This document shows positions 6,068 through 15,213 of a stretch of 18,361 nt of DNA, piece after piece. The position numbers and the translations under genes were made by a program. This DNA is from Malikia sp041190985 (GTDB taxonomy: Bacteria > Pseudomonadota > Gammaproteobacteria > Burkholderiales > Burkholderiaceae_C), in assembly GCA_041190985.1 (NCBI GenBank), contig JBEEPT010000169.1, positions 1 to 18,361 of the forward strand. The letters are read 5' to 3'. How positions within the stretch are numbered: the stretch's first letter is position 1; the number at the start of each line of letters is the position of its first letter. Under the pieces are notes generated by a model. It did no database searches and was not told where the DNA came from. It saw nothing but the letters and a program-made list of their open reading frames with translations.

Positions 6068-6465
6068 AGCATGTCTCCGTCGAGGTAGTACCAGCGTCCG
6101 TCCTCGCGCACGAAGCGGCTGCGTTCGTGCAGGCGCTGGCCGCGCCCGGCCAGGCGCGAGCGCGCGACGAATTCGACCTCGGCGCTGTCCGCGCCGGTGG
6201 CGCGCGCGCTCCGGACCTCGAGCCCCAGCCACCTGGCGTCGGGCTCGAAGTCGAGTTCGGCCGGCCGCCGACTGACGTGCCAGGTCGCCAGCAGGTAGGC
6301 GGCGTTGCGCTCGACGAAGGCGCTGTAGCGCGAGCGCATCAGACGCTCGGCATCGGGCGCGGGGCTGTGGTCGAAGTCGTCGAGGTAGCGGCCACAGCAG
6401 GCGCTGCGCGCGAGCGGCTTTCCCCTGGCGCCGGTGCGGCCGCAGGGACAGGGAACGATGGACAT
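6064..6465 (-). CDS. YchJ-like SEC-C motif protein (UPF0225 type)
   Basis: The 133-residue protein begins MSIVPCPCGR with Cys6 and Cys8, followed by SACCGRYL with Cys23 and Cys24. This is the N-terminal cysteine cluster of YchJ, a probable zinc site. The NTF2-like body follows, with the family segment AERLMRSRYSAFV (39-51) and the close RWYYLDGD. E. coli YchJ has a second SEC-C motif at its C-terminus that is absent here, as in many short family members. The molecular role is not established. The stop overlaps the GTG of the downstream HAD phosphatase, so the two are probably translated together. Confidence 0.9.
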   Translation of the reverse strand: MSIVPCPCGRTGARGKPLARSACCGRYLDDFDHSPAPDAERLMRSRYSAFVERNAAYLLATWHVSRRPAELDFEPDARWLGLEVRSARATGADSAEVEFVARSRLAGRGQRLHERSRFVREDGRWYYLDGDML

Positions 6466-6512
6466 GGGACGGATGACGGCGAACGGAGCAAGGCGCTATT
6501 GTCACCCGAGCG

Positions 6513-6534
6513 GGCCGGCCATGGTCGGCCGGCC
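6513..6534. repeat. GC-rich inverted repeat downstream of the carbonic anhydrase gene
   Basis: GGCCGGCC occurs at 6513-6520 and again at 6527-6534 around a 6-base spacer, about 22 bp past the carbonic anhydrase stop on the minus strand. It can form an 8-bp hairpin but no T run follows, so it is at most a weak terminator or RNA-stabilising stem. Confidence 0.35.
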
Positions 6535-6555
6535 GGCCACGAGCGCGCGCGAAGC

Positions 6556-7209
<654 letters not shown>

Positions 7210-7258
7210 GGACCCGGATGTTACCCAAGGCGTGCCGGATCGCAAGCAGGCAGTGGCT

Positions 7259-8068
7259 TCAGGGCGCCAGCCTCACCTGCCGCAGCGCCTGGCGGCGCCG
7301 TTCGTAGTCGGGCATCACGCTGGCGACCACGCCCCAGAAGTCCGGGCTGTGGTTCATCTCGCGCAGGTGGCTGAGCTCGTGCGCGACCACGTAGTCGATC
7401 ATCTCCAGGCTCAGGTGGATCAGGCGCCAGTTGAGCCGGATGCTGCCGTCGGCGCTCGCGCTGCCCCAGCGCGTGGCGGCGCTCGACAGGCGCAGGCTCG
7501 TGTAGCGCACGCCCAGGCGCGGGGCGTAGTGGTCGAGCCGCTCGAGGAAGACGCGCCGCGCCTCGCGCATCAGCCAGGCCTGCGCTGTGTCGCGCAGGCG
7601 CTGCGCATCGGCGTCGTGCGCCAGCGCCAGCAGCAGCCGGTCCGCGCTCAGTTCGGCGCCCCGGCCCGCGAAGCGGTGGCCGGGATCGAGTTCGAGCACC
7701 AGATGGCGGCCCAGGTAGGGAATCGCCGCGCCGGCGCGCCACTCCAGCGGCGCGGGCGCCAGGCGCCGGCTCTCGTGGACCTGGCGCAGCTTGGCCAGCA
7801 CCCAGTCGGCCTTGTGCTGGACCAGGGCGTCGACCTCGGCCAGCGTGGTCCAGCGCGGCGCCCGCACGCTCAGGCCGTGCGGGCCCACGCTCAGGCCTAT
7901 GGTGCGGCGCTGGCCGCGCTGGAATTCGTAGGCCACCAGCGCGCCGCCCAGCCGCGCCTCGCGGTTGGCGCGCGGGTGGCGGCTGATCGGCGCCGCCGCG
8001 CCCTCGCCCGCCCCGGCAGAAAACAGGCCGAGCTGGGCGGGGTCGGGCGGCTTCGGTCCGGCCACCAT
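7259..8068 (-). CDS. YgjP-type zinc metalloprotease (DUF45 family)
   Basis: The 269-residue protein carries the HExxH zinc motif as HELSH (His230, Glu231, His234) followed by His240 in REMNHSPDFW, the arrangement of the DUF45/YgjP (WLM-related) metallopeptidases. The upstream half (about 45-125) has the family's beta-rich region and KADWVLAKL. The first 35 residues are Pro/Ala-rich and poorly conserved, so the ATG at 8068 is plausible but not certain. No signal peptide or membrane helix is visible, placing it in the cytoplasm. Physiological substrates are not known. It lies 48 bp after plsC on the same strand and is probably the last gene of that cluster. Confidence 0.9.
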   Translation of the reverse strand: MVAGPKPPDPAQLGLFSAGAGEGAAAPISRHPRANREARLGGALVAYEFQRGQRRTIGLSVGPHGLSVRAPRWTTLAEVDALVQHKADWVLAKLRQVHESRRLAPAPLEWRAGAAIPYLGRHLVLELDPGHRFAGRGAELSADRLLLALAHDADAQRLRDTAQAWLMREARRVFLERLDHYAPRLGVRYTSLRLSSAATRWGSASADGSIRLNWRLIHLSLEMIDYVVAHELSHLREMNHSPDFWGVVASVMPDYERRRQALRQVRLAP

Positions 8069-8116
8069 CTCAGCGCAACCGGCGGTGGACTGGGCAGGCA
8101 GGCATGAAGCCCGTGC

Positions 8117-8863
8117 TCAGGCCGGCTGCGCGTAGGCCTCGGGGTCGAGGCGGCGCATCTCGGCCTCGATCCAGGCCTCGACCTCGGCCATCAGTTCGTC
8201 GTGCTCGCGCCCGGCGCTGGGAATGGGCTTGCCGATCGAGATCTCGACCAGGCCGGGCCGCTTGAACAGCGCCTTGCGCGGCCAGCACTTGGCCGAAGTC
8301 ACGGCGACCGGGATCACGGGGGCGCCGGTCTTGATCGCCAGCCGCGTGCCGCCGGTCTTGTACTGCCCCTTCTGGCCGCGCGCGACGCGCGTGCCCTCGG
8401 GAAACATGATGACCCAGGTGCCCTGCTCGAGCAGGCGCCTGCCCTGCTGCACCACCTTGGCGAAGGCGCGCGGGCCGTCGGAGCGGTCGATGTGGATCAT
8501 GTCCAGCCGGCCGATGGCCCAGCCGAAGAAGGGAATGCTCAGCAGCTCCTTCTTGAAGACATAGGCCAGCGGATGCGGCATGACGGCCGGCATCGCGAAG
8601 GTCTCCCAGGTCGACTGGTGCTTGACCAGCAGCACGGCCGGATCCTTGCTGTGGCGCGGCAGGTTCTCACGCCCCAGGACCCGGTAGCGGATGCCGATGA
8701 TCCAGTGCGCGCTGTCGACCGAGAGCTTGAGCCAGCGCTGGCAGAACCAGTACAGCCGGGTCTTGCCGATGAAGGGCGCCAGCAACACGGCGGCGAGGCT
8801 CCATGGCACCACGGTGACGGCCATGAACAGCAGGTGCAGGAGGGAACGGATGGCGGAAATCAT
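8117..8863 (-). CDS. plsC: 1-acyl-sn-glycerol-3-phosphate acyltransferase (PlsC family)
   Basis: It adds the second acyl chain to lysophosphatidic acid at the inner membrane, making phosphatidic acid for phospholipids. The 248-residue protein has a hydrophobic N-terminal segment (about 8-32). Acyltransferase motif I is HQSTWE (His82 to Glu87), where many family members have H-x4-D; the glutamate form is also found in PlsC proteins. Motif III is FPEGTR at 154-159, and the family segment VIPVAV is near 188. The ATG at 8863 overlaps the gmhB stop in an ATGA junction, so translation is coupled. A role in acylating an LPS precursor or other lysolipid is an alternative, given its place beside gmhB. 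Confidence 0.92.
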   Translation of the reverse strand: MISAIRSLLHLLFMAVTVVPWSLAAVLLAPFIGKTRLYWFCQRWLKLSVDSAHWIIGIRYRVLGRENLPRHSKDPAVLLVKHQSTWETFAMPAVMPHPLAYVFKKELLSIPFFGWAIGRLDMIHIDRSDGPRAFAKVVQQGRRLLEQGTWVIMFPEGTRVARGQKGQYKTGGTRLAIKTGAPVIPVAVTSAKCWPRKALFKRPGLVEISIGKPIPSAGREHDELMAEVEAWIEAEMRRLDPEAYAQPA

Positions 8864-9435
8864 GAGACGGTTTGTTCTTCACGCGCCAGCAGCCAGTCGG
8901 CGAAGGCCGGCAGGTCCTGGTGCATGTGGGTGCCGCCGGGCAGTCCTGGCGGCAGGCTGCCGTCGCGGTATCGGATCGACTGGCCGGTGAGGATCAGGTG
9001 GGGCTCGCAGCCGGCTGCGGCCGCGGCCTGCACATCGTCCAGCGAGTCGCCGGCGGCCACCACCTGCTCCAGCGGCACCCTCAGGTGCAGCGCGATCTGG
9101 CGGAACAGGCCGGGAGCGGGCTTGCGGCAGTTGCAGCCCTCCTCGGGCGCGTGCGGGCAGAAGAAGACGGCGTCGATGCGCCCGCCCACCTCCGCCAGTG
9201 CCTTGTGCATGCGGGCGTTGAAGGCATTGAAGCTGGCGACTTCGAACAGGCCGCGGCCTATGCCCGACTGGTTCGACGCGATCACCACGCGCCAGCCGCC
9301 CTGGTTGAGCCGGGCCACGGCCTCCAGCGCGCCCGGAATGGGCTCCCAGTCCTCGGGGCCGCGGACATAGTCCTCGGCTTCCCGGCACAGGGTGCCGTCG
9401 CGGTCGAGCACGACCAGCCTGGTCTGTCCCGGCAT
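8860..9435 (-). CDS. gmhB: D-glycero-beta-D-manno-heptose 1,7-bisphosphate 7-phosphatase
   Basis: It removes the 7-phosphate in ADP-heptose synthesis for the inner core of lipopolysaccharide, in the cytoplasm. The 191-residue HAD protein has Asp11 and Asp13 in LDRDGTL, SNQSGIGRG at 54-62, Lys105 and an acidic motif GDSLDD at 129-134. The zinc loop distinctive of GmhB and histidinol-phosphatase-type HADs is present as Cys93, His95, Cys101 and Cys103 in CPHAPEEGCNCRKP. The gene begins 7 bp after the glyS stop and ends inside the plsC start codon. Other steps of heptose synthesis are not in this window. Confidence 0.93.
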   Translation of the reverse strand: MPGQTRLVVLDRDGTLCREAEDYVRGPEDWEPIPGALEAVARLNQGGWRVVIASNQSGIGRGLFEVASFNAFNARMHKALAEVGGRIDAVFFCPHAPEEGCNCRKPAPGLFRQIALHLRVPLEQVVAAGDSLDDVQAAAAAGCEPHLILTGQSIRYRDGSLPPGLPGGTHMHQDLPAFADWLLAREEQTVS

Positions 9436-9442
9436 GGCGGAA

Positions 9443-11617
9443 TCAGGACGCCAGGCGCGACAGGTCGGCGACCCGGTTCATGGCCTGGTGCAGGGTGGCC
9501 AGCAGGCCCAGCCGGTTGGCCTTGAGCGCCGGATCGTCCGCGTTGACCATGACCTGGTCGAAGAAGGTGTCGACCGGCCCCTTGAGCGCGGCGAGCGCGC
9601 GCAGGCTGGCGGTGTAGTCGCCCTGCGCGAAGGCGGTGTCGGCGACCGGCGCGACCTCGGCCAGCGCTGCGGCCAGCGCGGACTCGGCAGCCTCCTGCAG
9701 CAGCTCGGCCCTGACCTCGGCCCTGACCTCGCCCTCGGCCTTCTTGAGGATGTTGCCGACGCGCTTGTTGGCGGCGGCCAGCGCGGGCGCCTCGGCCAGC
9801 TCGGCGAAGGCGCGCACGGCGGCGAGGCGCTTGGCGACCTCGCCCAGGCGCGCGGGCCGCAGCGCCAGCACTGCGTCGACCTCCTGGGCGCTGTAGCCCT
9901 GCTCGCGCAGGTTGACGGCCAGGCGGTCGAGCATGAAGTCGAGCAGCGCGGCGCTCGGGTCGGTGATCAGCTCGCCGAAGGGCACGGCCGCGGCCGCCAG
10001 CAGCGCGGGCAGATCCAGCGGCAGGTTCTTCTCGGCCAGGATGCGGATCACGCCGAGCGCGTGGCGGCGCAGCGCGAACGGGTCCTTGTCGCCGGTGGGC
10101 AGCTGGCCAATGCCGAACAGGCCGACCAGGGTCTCGAGCTTGTCCGCCAGTGCCAGCACCGTGCCGGTGTGGTTGCGCGGCAGCGCGTCGCCCGCGAAGC
10201 GCGGCTTGTAGTGGTCCTCGATCGCGATCGCGACGCCGTCGCGCAGGCCTTCGTGGCGCGCGTAGTAGCCGCCCATGATGCCCTGCAGCTCGGGGAACTC
10301 GCCGACCATGTCGGTCAGCAGGTCGGTCTTGGCCAGGCGCGCGGCCTGCTGCACCTTGCTGTCGAGCACCTCGAACTCGTCCTTGGCCTCGACCGTGTAG
10401 GGCACGGTCGCCATGCGCAGCTGGTTGACGATGGCGTGCGCGATCGCGCGCACGCGCTCGCTGCGCTCGCCCTGGGTGCCGAGCTTGTTGTGGTAGACCA
10501 CCTTGGCCAGGCCGGCGACGCGGCTTTCCAGCGTCTTCTTGCGGTCCTGGTCGAAGAAGAACTTGGCGTCGGCCAGGCGCGGGCGCACCACGCGCTCGTT
10601 GCCGCCGATCACGGCGCTGGCGTCTTCCGGGCTGATGTTGCTCACGACCAGGAACTTGTTGGTCAGCTTGCCGTGGGTGTCGACCAGCGGGAAGTACTTC
10701 TGGTTGGCCTTCATCGTGAGAATCAGGCACTCCTGCGGCACCTGGAGGAAGTCCTCGTCGAAGCCGCAGGTCAGCACGTTCGGGCGCTCGACCAGCGCGG
10801 TGACCTCGTCGAGCAGCGCCTCGTCCATCAGCACCTCGTAGCCGGGGCCGAGCCGCTCGGCCGCCTGCGCCAGCTGCTGCACGATCGCGAAACGGCGGTC
10901 GCCGAAGCTGGCAAACACCGCGCCGTCGCGCAGCAGGGTCTCGGCGTAGCTATCGGCGTCGCGCACAACCACCGGCGAGACCGCGGCCTCGAAGCGGTGG
11001 CCCTGGGTGGCGTTGCCCGCCGTCAGGCCGAGCGCCTTGACCGACACCACGGTCGAGCCATGCAAAGCGATCAACCCGTGCGCCGGGCGCACGAAGTTGA
11101 CGCTGCTCCAGCCCGGCAGCTCGCAGTCGGTCTCGAGCTGGTAGCTCATGACCTTGGGGATGGGCAGCTTGGCAATCGCCTCGTCGAGCGCCTTCTGCAG
11201 GCCGGTGTCGAGCGTCGCGCCGCTGACCAGGCTGTCGTAGAACAGCGCCTCGGCCTTGCCCTCGCCCTGGCGCTTGAGCGCCGCGACGGCGGCGGCCGGG
11301 TCGGAAACGTCGGCGCCGAGCGCGGACAGCTTCTTGAGCAGCGCCGGCGTGGCGTTGCCGGCCGCGTCCAGGCCGACCGAGACCGGCATCAGCTTGAGCT
11401 GCACCGCCTTGTCATCGGCCTTGAGCCAGACATGGCTGATGTGCGCGGCCAGCCGGCGCGGCGAGGCGAACGGCGCCACGACCGAGTCGGCGCCGGCCAG
11501 GCCCTGGGCCTGCAGCTGCTCGAACAGCTGGCCGGCGAAGGCCTCGCCCAGTTTCCTGAGCGCCTTGGGCGGCAGTTCCTCAACGAAGAGCTCCACCAGC
11601 AGGTTTTTCGTCGTCAT
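9443..11617 (-). CDS. glyS: glycyl-tRNA synthetase beta subunit
   Basis: This is the tRNA-binding subunit of the alpha2-beta2 bacterial glycyl-tRNA synthetase. The 724-residue protein is a little longer than the E. coli subunit (689). It opens NLLVELFVEELPPKAL and contains the HD-like and anticodon-binding regions, including MVGEFPELQGIMGGYYA and the late stretch KLETLVGLFGIGQLPTG. The C-terminal 150 residues hold the DALR-type helical domain. The ATG at 11617 has GGGGAUAGAGAG just before it; the open frame extends 45 codons farther into glyQ as Arg-rich noise. The gene starts 13 bp after glyQ ends, forming a glyQS operon. A short 12-bp duplication near 9710-9735 yields the repeated EVRA. Confidence 0.97.
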   Translation of the reverse strand: MTTKNLLVELFVEELPPKALRKLGEAFAGQLFEQLQAQGLAGADSVVAPFASPRRLAAHISHVWLKADDKAVQLKLMPVSVGLDAAGNATPALLKKLSALGADVSDPAAAVAALKRQGEGKAEALFYDSLVSGATLDTGLQKALDEAIAKLPIPKVMSYQLETDCELPGWSSVNFVRPAHGLIALHGSTVVSVKALGLTAGNATQGHRFEAAVSPVVVRDADSYAETLLRDGAVFASFGDRRFAIVQQLAQAAERLGPGYEVLMDEALLDEVTALVERPNVLTCGFDEDFLQVPQECLILTMKANQKYFPLVDTHGKLTNKFLVVSNISPEDASAVIGGNERVVRPRLADAKFFFDQDRKKTLESRVAGLAKVVYHNKLGTQGERSERVRAIAHAIVNQLRMATVPYTVEAKDEFEVLDSKVQQAARLAKTDLLTDMVGEFPELQGIMGGYYARHEGLRDGVAIAIEDHYKPRFAGDALPRNHTGTVLALADKLETLVGLFGIGQLPTGDKDPFALRRHALGVIRILAEKNLPLDLPALLAAAAVPFGELITDPSAALLDFMLDRLAVNLREQGYSAQEVDAVLALRPARLGEVAKRLAAVRAFAELAEAPALAAANKRVGNILKKAEGEVRAEVRAELLQEAAESALAAALAEVAPVADTAFAQGDYTASLRALAALKGPVDTFFDQVMVNADDPALKANRLGLLATLHQAMNRVADLSRLAS

Positions 11618-11630
11618 CTCTCTATCCCCT

Positions 11631-12536
11631 TCAGGCGGTTTTCTTGTCGATCTGGGCCACCCACTCGCGCGGCGCCATCGGGAAGCCGAGGCGCTCGCGG
11701 CTCTCGTAGTAGCTCTGCGCCACGGCGCGCGCCAGGTTTCGGATGCGGCCAATGTAGGCGGCGCGCTCGGTCACCGAGATCGCGCCGCGCGCGTCCAGCA
11801 GGTTGAAGCTGTGCGCGGCCTTGAGCACCTGCTCGTAGGCCGGCAGCGCGAGCTGCTGCTCGATCAGGTACCTGGCCTGCTTCTCGTGCGCGTTGAAGGC
11901 GGCGAACAGGAAGTCGGCGTCGCTGTGCTCGAAGTTGTAGGTCGACTGCTCGACCTCGTTCTGGTGGTAGACGTCGCCGTATTTCAGCGCGTCGGTCCAC
12001 TGCAGGTCGTAGACGTTCTCGACCCCTTGCAGGTACATCGCCAGGCGCTCGAGGCCGTAGGTGATCTCGCCGGTGGCAGGCTTGCAGTCGATGCCGCCGA
12101 CCTGCTGGAAGTAGGTGAACTGCGTCACCTCCATGCCGTTGAGCCAGACCTCCCAGCCCAGGCCCCAGGCGCCCAGCGTCGGGTTCTCCCAGTCGTCCTC
12201 GACGAAGCGGATGTCGTTCTGCTTCAGGTCGAAGCCCAGCGCCTCCAGCGAGCCGAGATACAGCTCGAGGATGTTGCCCGGCGCCGGCTTGAGCACGACC
12301 TGGTACTGGTAGTAGTGCTGCAGGCGGTTCGGGTTCTCGCCGTAGCGGCCGTCCTTGGGGCGGCGGCTGGGCTGGACGTAGGCCGCCTTCCAGGGCTCGG
12401 GACCGATCGCGCGCAGGAAGGTCGCGGTGTGACTGGTGCCCGCGCCGACTTCCATGTCGTAGGGCTGCAGCAGGGCACAGCCCTGGGCATCCCAGTAGGC
12501 CTGCAGTTTCAGGATGATTTGTTGAAAGGTCAGCAT
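11631..12536 (-). CDS. glyQ: glycyl-tRNA synthetase alpha subunit
   Basis: This is the catalytic class II subunit that makes glycyl-adenylate and charges tRNA-Gly with GlyS. The 301-residue protein is close to the usual length (303 in E. coli). It begins MLTFQQIILKLQAYWDAQGC, with the motif 2 region TSHTATFLRAIGPEPWKAAY, and continues through the family block DWENPTLGAWGLGWEVW and the motif 3 region YGLERLAMYLQ. GAGG lies 8 bases before the ATG at 12536. The 5' side contains two hairpins between lnt and glyQ, the nearer ending just before the ribosome-binding site. Confidence 0.97.
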   Translation of the reverse strand: MLTFQQIILKLQAYWDAQGCALLQPYDMEVGAGTSHTATFLRAIGPEPWKAAYVQPSRRPKDGRYGENPNRLQHYYQYQVVLKPAPGNILELYLGSLEALGFDLKQNDIRFVEDDWENPTLGAWGLGWEVWLNGMEVTQFTYFQQVGGIDCKPATGEITYGLERLAMYLQGVENVYDLQWTDALKYGDVYHQNEVEQSTYNFEHSDADFLFAAFNAHEKQARYLIEQQLALPAYEQVLKAAHSFNLLDARGAISVTERAAYIGRIRNLARAVAQSYYESRERLGFPMAPREWVAQIDKKTA

Positions 12537-12549
12537 GTCTCGTGCCTCA

Positions 12550-12598
12550 GGCGGACTTCCGCCGGAAATTCGGGCCGCCTCCCGGCGGGGGAGGCGGC
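12550..12598 (-). promoter_or_regulatory. two tandem hairpins between lnt and glyQ
   Basis: Reading the minus strand after lnt, a perfect 10-bp stem (12598-12589 with 12583-12574, 5-base loop) is followed by a second stem GGCGGA/TCCGCC (12563-12558 with 12555-12550). Neither has a T run after it, so a classical terminator is unlikely. The second stem ends close to the GAGG that serves glyQ and could affect its use. Attenuation or transcript stabilisation is possible. Confidence 0.5.
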
Positions 12599-12610
12599 GA
12601 ACCCTTCATT

Positions 12611-14218
12611 CTACGGGCCCACCGGGCCGGTGCGCCGCCACAACGCCAGCAGCACGGCGACACCCAGCAGCGCCAGCGGCCACAGCCCGAAGCGGCCGGC
12701 CCAGCGGGCGTAGGGCGTCAGGCCCTCGCGCCCTTCGACCTCGGCCTCGAGCACGCCGCGCGTCAGGCGCGGCAGCTCGCGCGTGACGCGGCCGCGGTGG
12801 TCGATCGCCATGGTCGCGCCGGTATTGGTCGCGCGCAGCATGGGCCGCTGCAGCTCGAGCGCGCGCATGCGAGCGATCTGCCGATGCTGCTCGATCGCCA
12901 CCGTGTCGCCGAACCAGGCGATGTTGCTGAGATTGACCAGCACGGTGGGCGCCTGCGCCGGGTCGGCGAAGCCGCGCGCCAGCTCCTCGCCGAACAGGTC
13001 CTCGTAGCAGACATCGGGCGCGATGCGCTGGCCGGCCCAGCGCAGCGGCGGCTGCACCGGCGCGCCGCGGCTGAAGTCGCCGAGCGGGATCTGCATCAGG
13101 TCGGTGAACCAGCGGAACAGCGGCGGAATGAACTCGCCGAAGGGCACCAGGTGCTGCTTGTCGTAGCGGTGCATCGCCGCTCCGCCGGGCGTCCAGCTCG
13201 TGACCGAATTGGTGTAGCCCTGCTCCAGGCTGCCCAGCGGCCGGCCCAGCATCAGCGCCGAGCGCCCCTGCGCCACCGACTGCATCAGCCAGTTCCAGTA
13301 GTCCGGGTCCAGGTCCTTCGGCAGCAGCGGGATGGCCGTCTCGGGCGCGACCACCAGGCCGGCTCGGTCGAGCGCCAGCGCCGCGTGCACCTGCTTGCCG
13401 TACCAGGCCAGCGCCTCGGGCACGCCGCTGCCGGGCTGGAACTTCTCGTCCTGCGGGATATTGCCCTGCAGCAGGGCGACCGGCAGCCTGCCGCTGGTGA
13501 CGGTCCAGTCGGCCGTCACGCCCGCCCAGTGGCGGCCGGCACCGGGCCAGAACAGCAGCGGCAGCAGCAGGCAGGCCGACAGCCCGGCAGCGCGCCGGCC
13601 CCGGTCGCGCGGAAACGCGCCTGCCGCAGCCGCGCGCCGCCCGGACACCGAGCCGGCGAAATCCGCCAGCAGCACCGCCAGCGCCGCCCCCGCGGCGCCC
13701 AGGCCGTAGACACCGACCCAGGGCGCCAGCGGCGCCAGCGCGTCGATCAGCGCGTAGCCGCCAGCGCCCCAGGGGAAGCCCGTGAAGAGGGTGCCGCGCG
13801 CCAGTTCGGCCAGGGTCCAGAGCGCGGCGAACGCGGCCACCCGCACGCCCAGGGCGGCGGCGCGCCAGCGCCAGGCCAGCGCGGCCGCCAGCGCGTAGTA
13901 CAGCGCCAGGAAACCGGCCAGCGCGAGCACGCCGAGCGCCGCCAGCGGCGCCGGCAGGCCGCCGTAGGTGTGCATGGAAACGAACAGCCACCAGAAGGTG
14001 CCCGCCAGCCAGGCGGTGGCCCAGGCCCAGCCCTGGGCGAAGGCCGAGCGCGCGCTCGGCGCGCGCTGCAGCAGGACCAGCAAGGCCGCCAGCGACAGCA
14101 GCTGCAGCCCGGCGACGGGCTCGCCGCGGGTCCAGCCCAGGCCCCAGGGCCAGGCCAGCGACCAGGCCTGCGCCAGCCCCGCGAGCAGCAGGGCGACGCC
14201 GTGGCACAGCGGCCGCAT
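12611..14218 (-). CDS. lnt: apolipoprotein N-acyltransferase
   Basis: This inner-membrane enzyme adds the third acyl chain to the N-terminal cysteine of lipoproteins, the step that readies them for Lol sorting. From ATG 14218 it has 535 residues. Several membrane helices fill about 1-210, with one near the C-terminus (about 505-525). The nitrilase-type catalytic domain lies between them, with the triad Glu293 (APETAIP), Lys354 (YDKQHLVPFGE) and Cys404 (VCYEDLFGE). A GTG six codons upstream (14236) is also in frame; the ATG is preferred because GGCGGA sits 8-9 bases before it. corC lies just upstream, the pair known in E. coli as ybeX-lnt. Confidence 0.95.
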   Translation of the reverse strand: MRPLCHGVALLLAGLAQAWSLAWPWGLGWTRGEPVAGLQLLSLAALLVLLQRAPSARSAFAQGWAWATAWLAGTFWWLFVSMHTYGGLPAPLAALGVLALAGFLALYYALAAALAWRWRAAALGVRVAAFAALWTLAELARGTLFTGFPWGAGGYALIDALAPLAPWVGVYGLGAAGAALAVLLADFAGSVSGRRAAAAGAFPRDRGRRAAGLSACLLLPLLFWPGAGRHWAGVTADWTVTSGRLPVALLQGNIPQDEKFQPGSGVPEALAWYGKQVHAALALDRAGLVVAPETAIPLLPKDLDPDYWNWLMQSVAQGRSALMLGRPLGSLEQGYTNSVTSWTPGGAAMHRYDKQHLVPFGEFIPPLFRWFTDLMQIPLGDFSRGAPVQPPLRWAGQRIAPDVCYEDLFGEELARGFADPAQAPTVLVNLSNIAWFGDTVAIEQHRQIARMRALELQRPMLRATNTGATMAIDHRGRVTRELPRLTRGVLEAEVEGREGLTPYARWAGRFGLWPLALLGVAVLLALWRRTGPVGP

Positions 14219-14270
14219 CAGTGCATCCGCCCGCACACCCGCTGGCGCGTGCGATCCGGTCGGGAAGCGC

Positions 14271-15137
14271 TCACGGCCGCTCGGGCAGGCGCGAGACCTT
14301 GAACCACTTCACCGCCCCGCCCTTGCTGTGCTGGACCATGAAGTCCAGGCCCTGCAGCGCATGGCGCTCGCCGCGGCGCGGCACGTGGCCGACCTCGTGC
14401 GAGACCAGCCCGCCTATGGTGTCGAAGCCCGAATCGGGCAGCGCGATGCCGAAGGACTCGGCCACGCGCTCGACCGGCGTGTCGCCGCTGACGCGCCAGG
14501 TGCCGTCGGCCAGCGCGAAGATGTCGCCGCTGTCCTCGTCGACGTCGAACTCGTCCTCGATCTCGCCGACGATCTGCTCGAGCACGTCCTCGATCGTGAT
14601 CAGGCCGGCGACCCGGCCGAACTCGTCGATCACGATCGCCAGGTGGCTGCGGTTGCCGCGGAACTCGCGCAACAGGTCGTTGAGCGCCTTGCTCTCGGGC
14701 ACGAAGGTGGCCGGACGCAGCAGCGCGCGCAGATTGAGCTCGGGCGAGCGCTGCAGCTTGAGCAGGTCCTTGGCCAGCAGGATGCCGATGATGTTCTCGC
14801 GCTCGCCCTCGTAGACCGGGAAGCGCGAATGCGCGGTCTCGATCACCTGGTGCAGCAGCTCCTCGTAGGGCGCCTGGATGTCGAGCGCATCCATGCGCGG
14901 CGCCGCCACCATCACGTCGCCGGCGCTCATGTCGGCGATGCGTATCACCCCCTCGAGCATCACGCGCGACTCGGCGTTGATGATCTCGTTGTCCTCGGCA
15001 TCGGCCAGGGTCCCGATCAGCTCGTCCTTGGAATCGGGCCCGGGATGGATGAATTCCGCGAGCTTTTGCAGGAAACCGCGCTTGTCTTCGTGCCGCACGC
15101 CGCGGGACGGCGGCGGACTGGGATGGGGGTCTGCCAC
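14271..15137 (-). CDS. corC: CorC/HlyC family CBS-domain protein (magnesium/cobalt efflux accessory)
   Basis: The 288-residue cytoplasmic protein contains two CBS domains (roughly 70-130 and 140-200, with the segments MVAAPRMDAL and HLAIVIDEFGRVAGLITIED) and a C-terminal CorC/HlyC transporter-associated domain (about 212-285). There is no DUF21 membrane domain, as in E. coli YbeX/CorC. The family is linked to Mg/Co homeostasis; the adjacency to lnt is widely conserved. The start used is GTG at 15137, since no ATG lies in frame nearby; a second GTG 14 codons later would drop only the Pro-rich tail. The start is therefore uncertain, the family call is not. Confidence 0.92.
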   Translation of the reverse strand: MADPHPSPPPSRGVRHEDKRGFLQKLAEFIHPGPDSKDELIGTLADAEDNEIINAESRVMLEGVIRIADMSAGDVMVAAPRMDALDIQAPYEELLHQVIETAHSRFPVYEGERENIIGILLAKDLLKLQRSPELNLRALLRPATFVPESKALNDLLREFRGNRSHLAIVIDEFGRVAGLITIEDVLEQIVGEIEDEFDVDEDSGDIFALADGTWRVSGDTPVERVAESFGIALPDSGFDTIGGLVSHEVGHVPRRGERHALQGLDFMVQHSKGGAVKWFKVSRLPERP

Positions 15138-15213
15138 TGTCGTGTCAGGGTAGTTGCGAAGCGGCTAGGATACCCCAAGACCGCGGCAGGACCGCGACAG
15201 CGGCGAGCGTGGC

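Noticed and set aside
9392..11806. An 804-codon open frame on the plus strand opposite glyS
   Set aside because: It mirrors glyS on the other strand; its residues (Val, Gly, Arg, Gln, His, Leu) are those produced by reading high-GC codons backward, with no recognisable domain or ribosome-binding site.
12542..14302. A 586-codon open frame on the plus strand opposite lnt
   Set aside because: It is a Gln/Arg/Pro/Ala-rich shadow of lnt; lnt has its full catalytic triad and membrane helices, the antisense frame has none.
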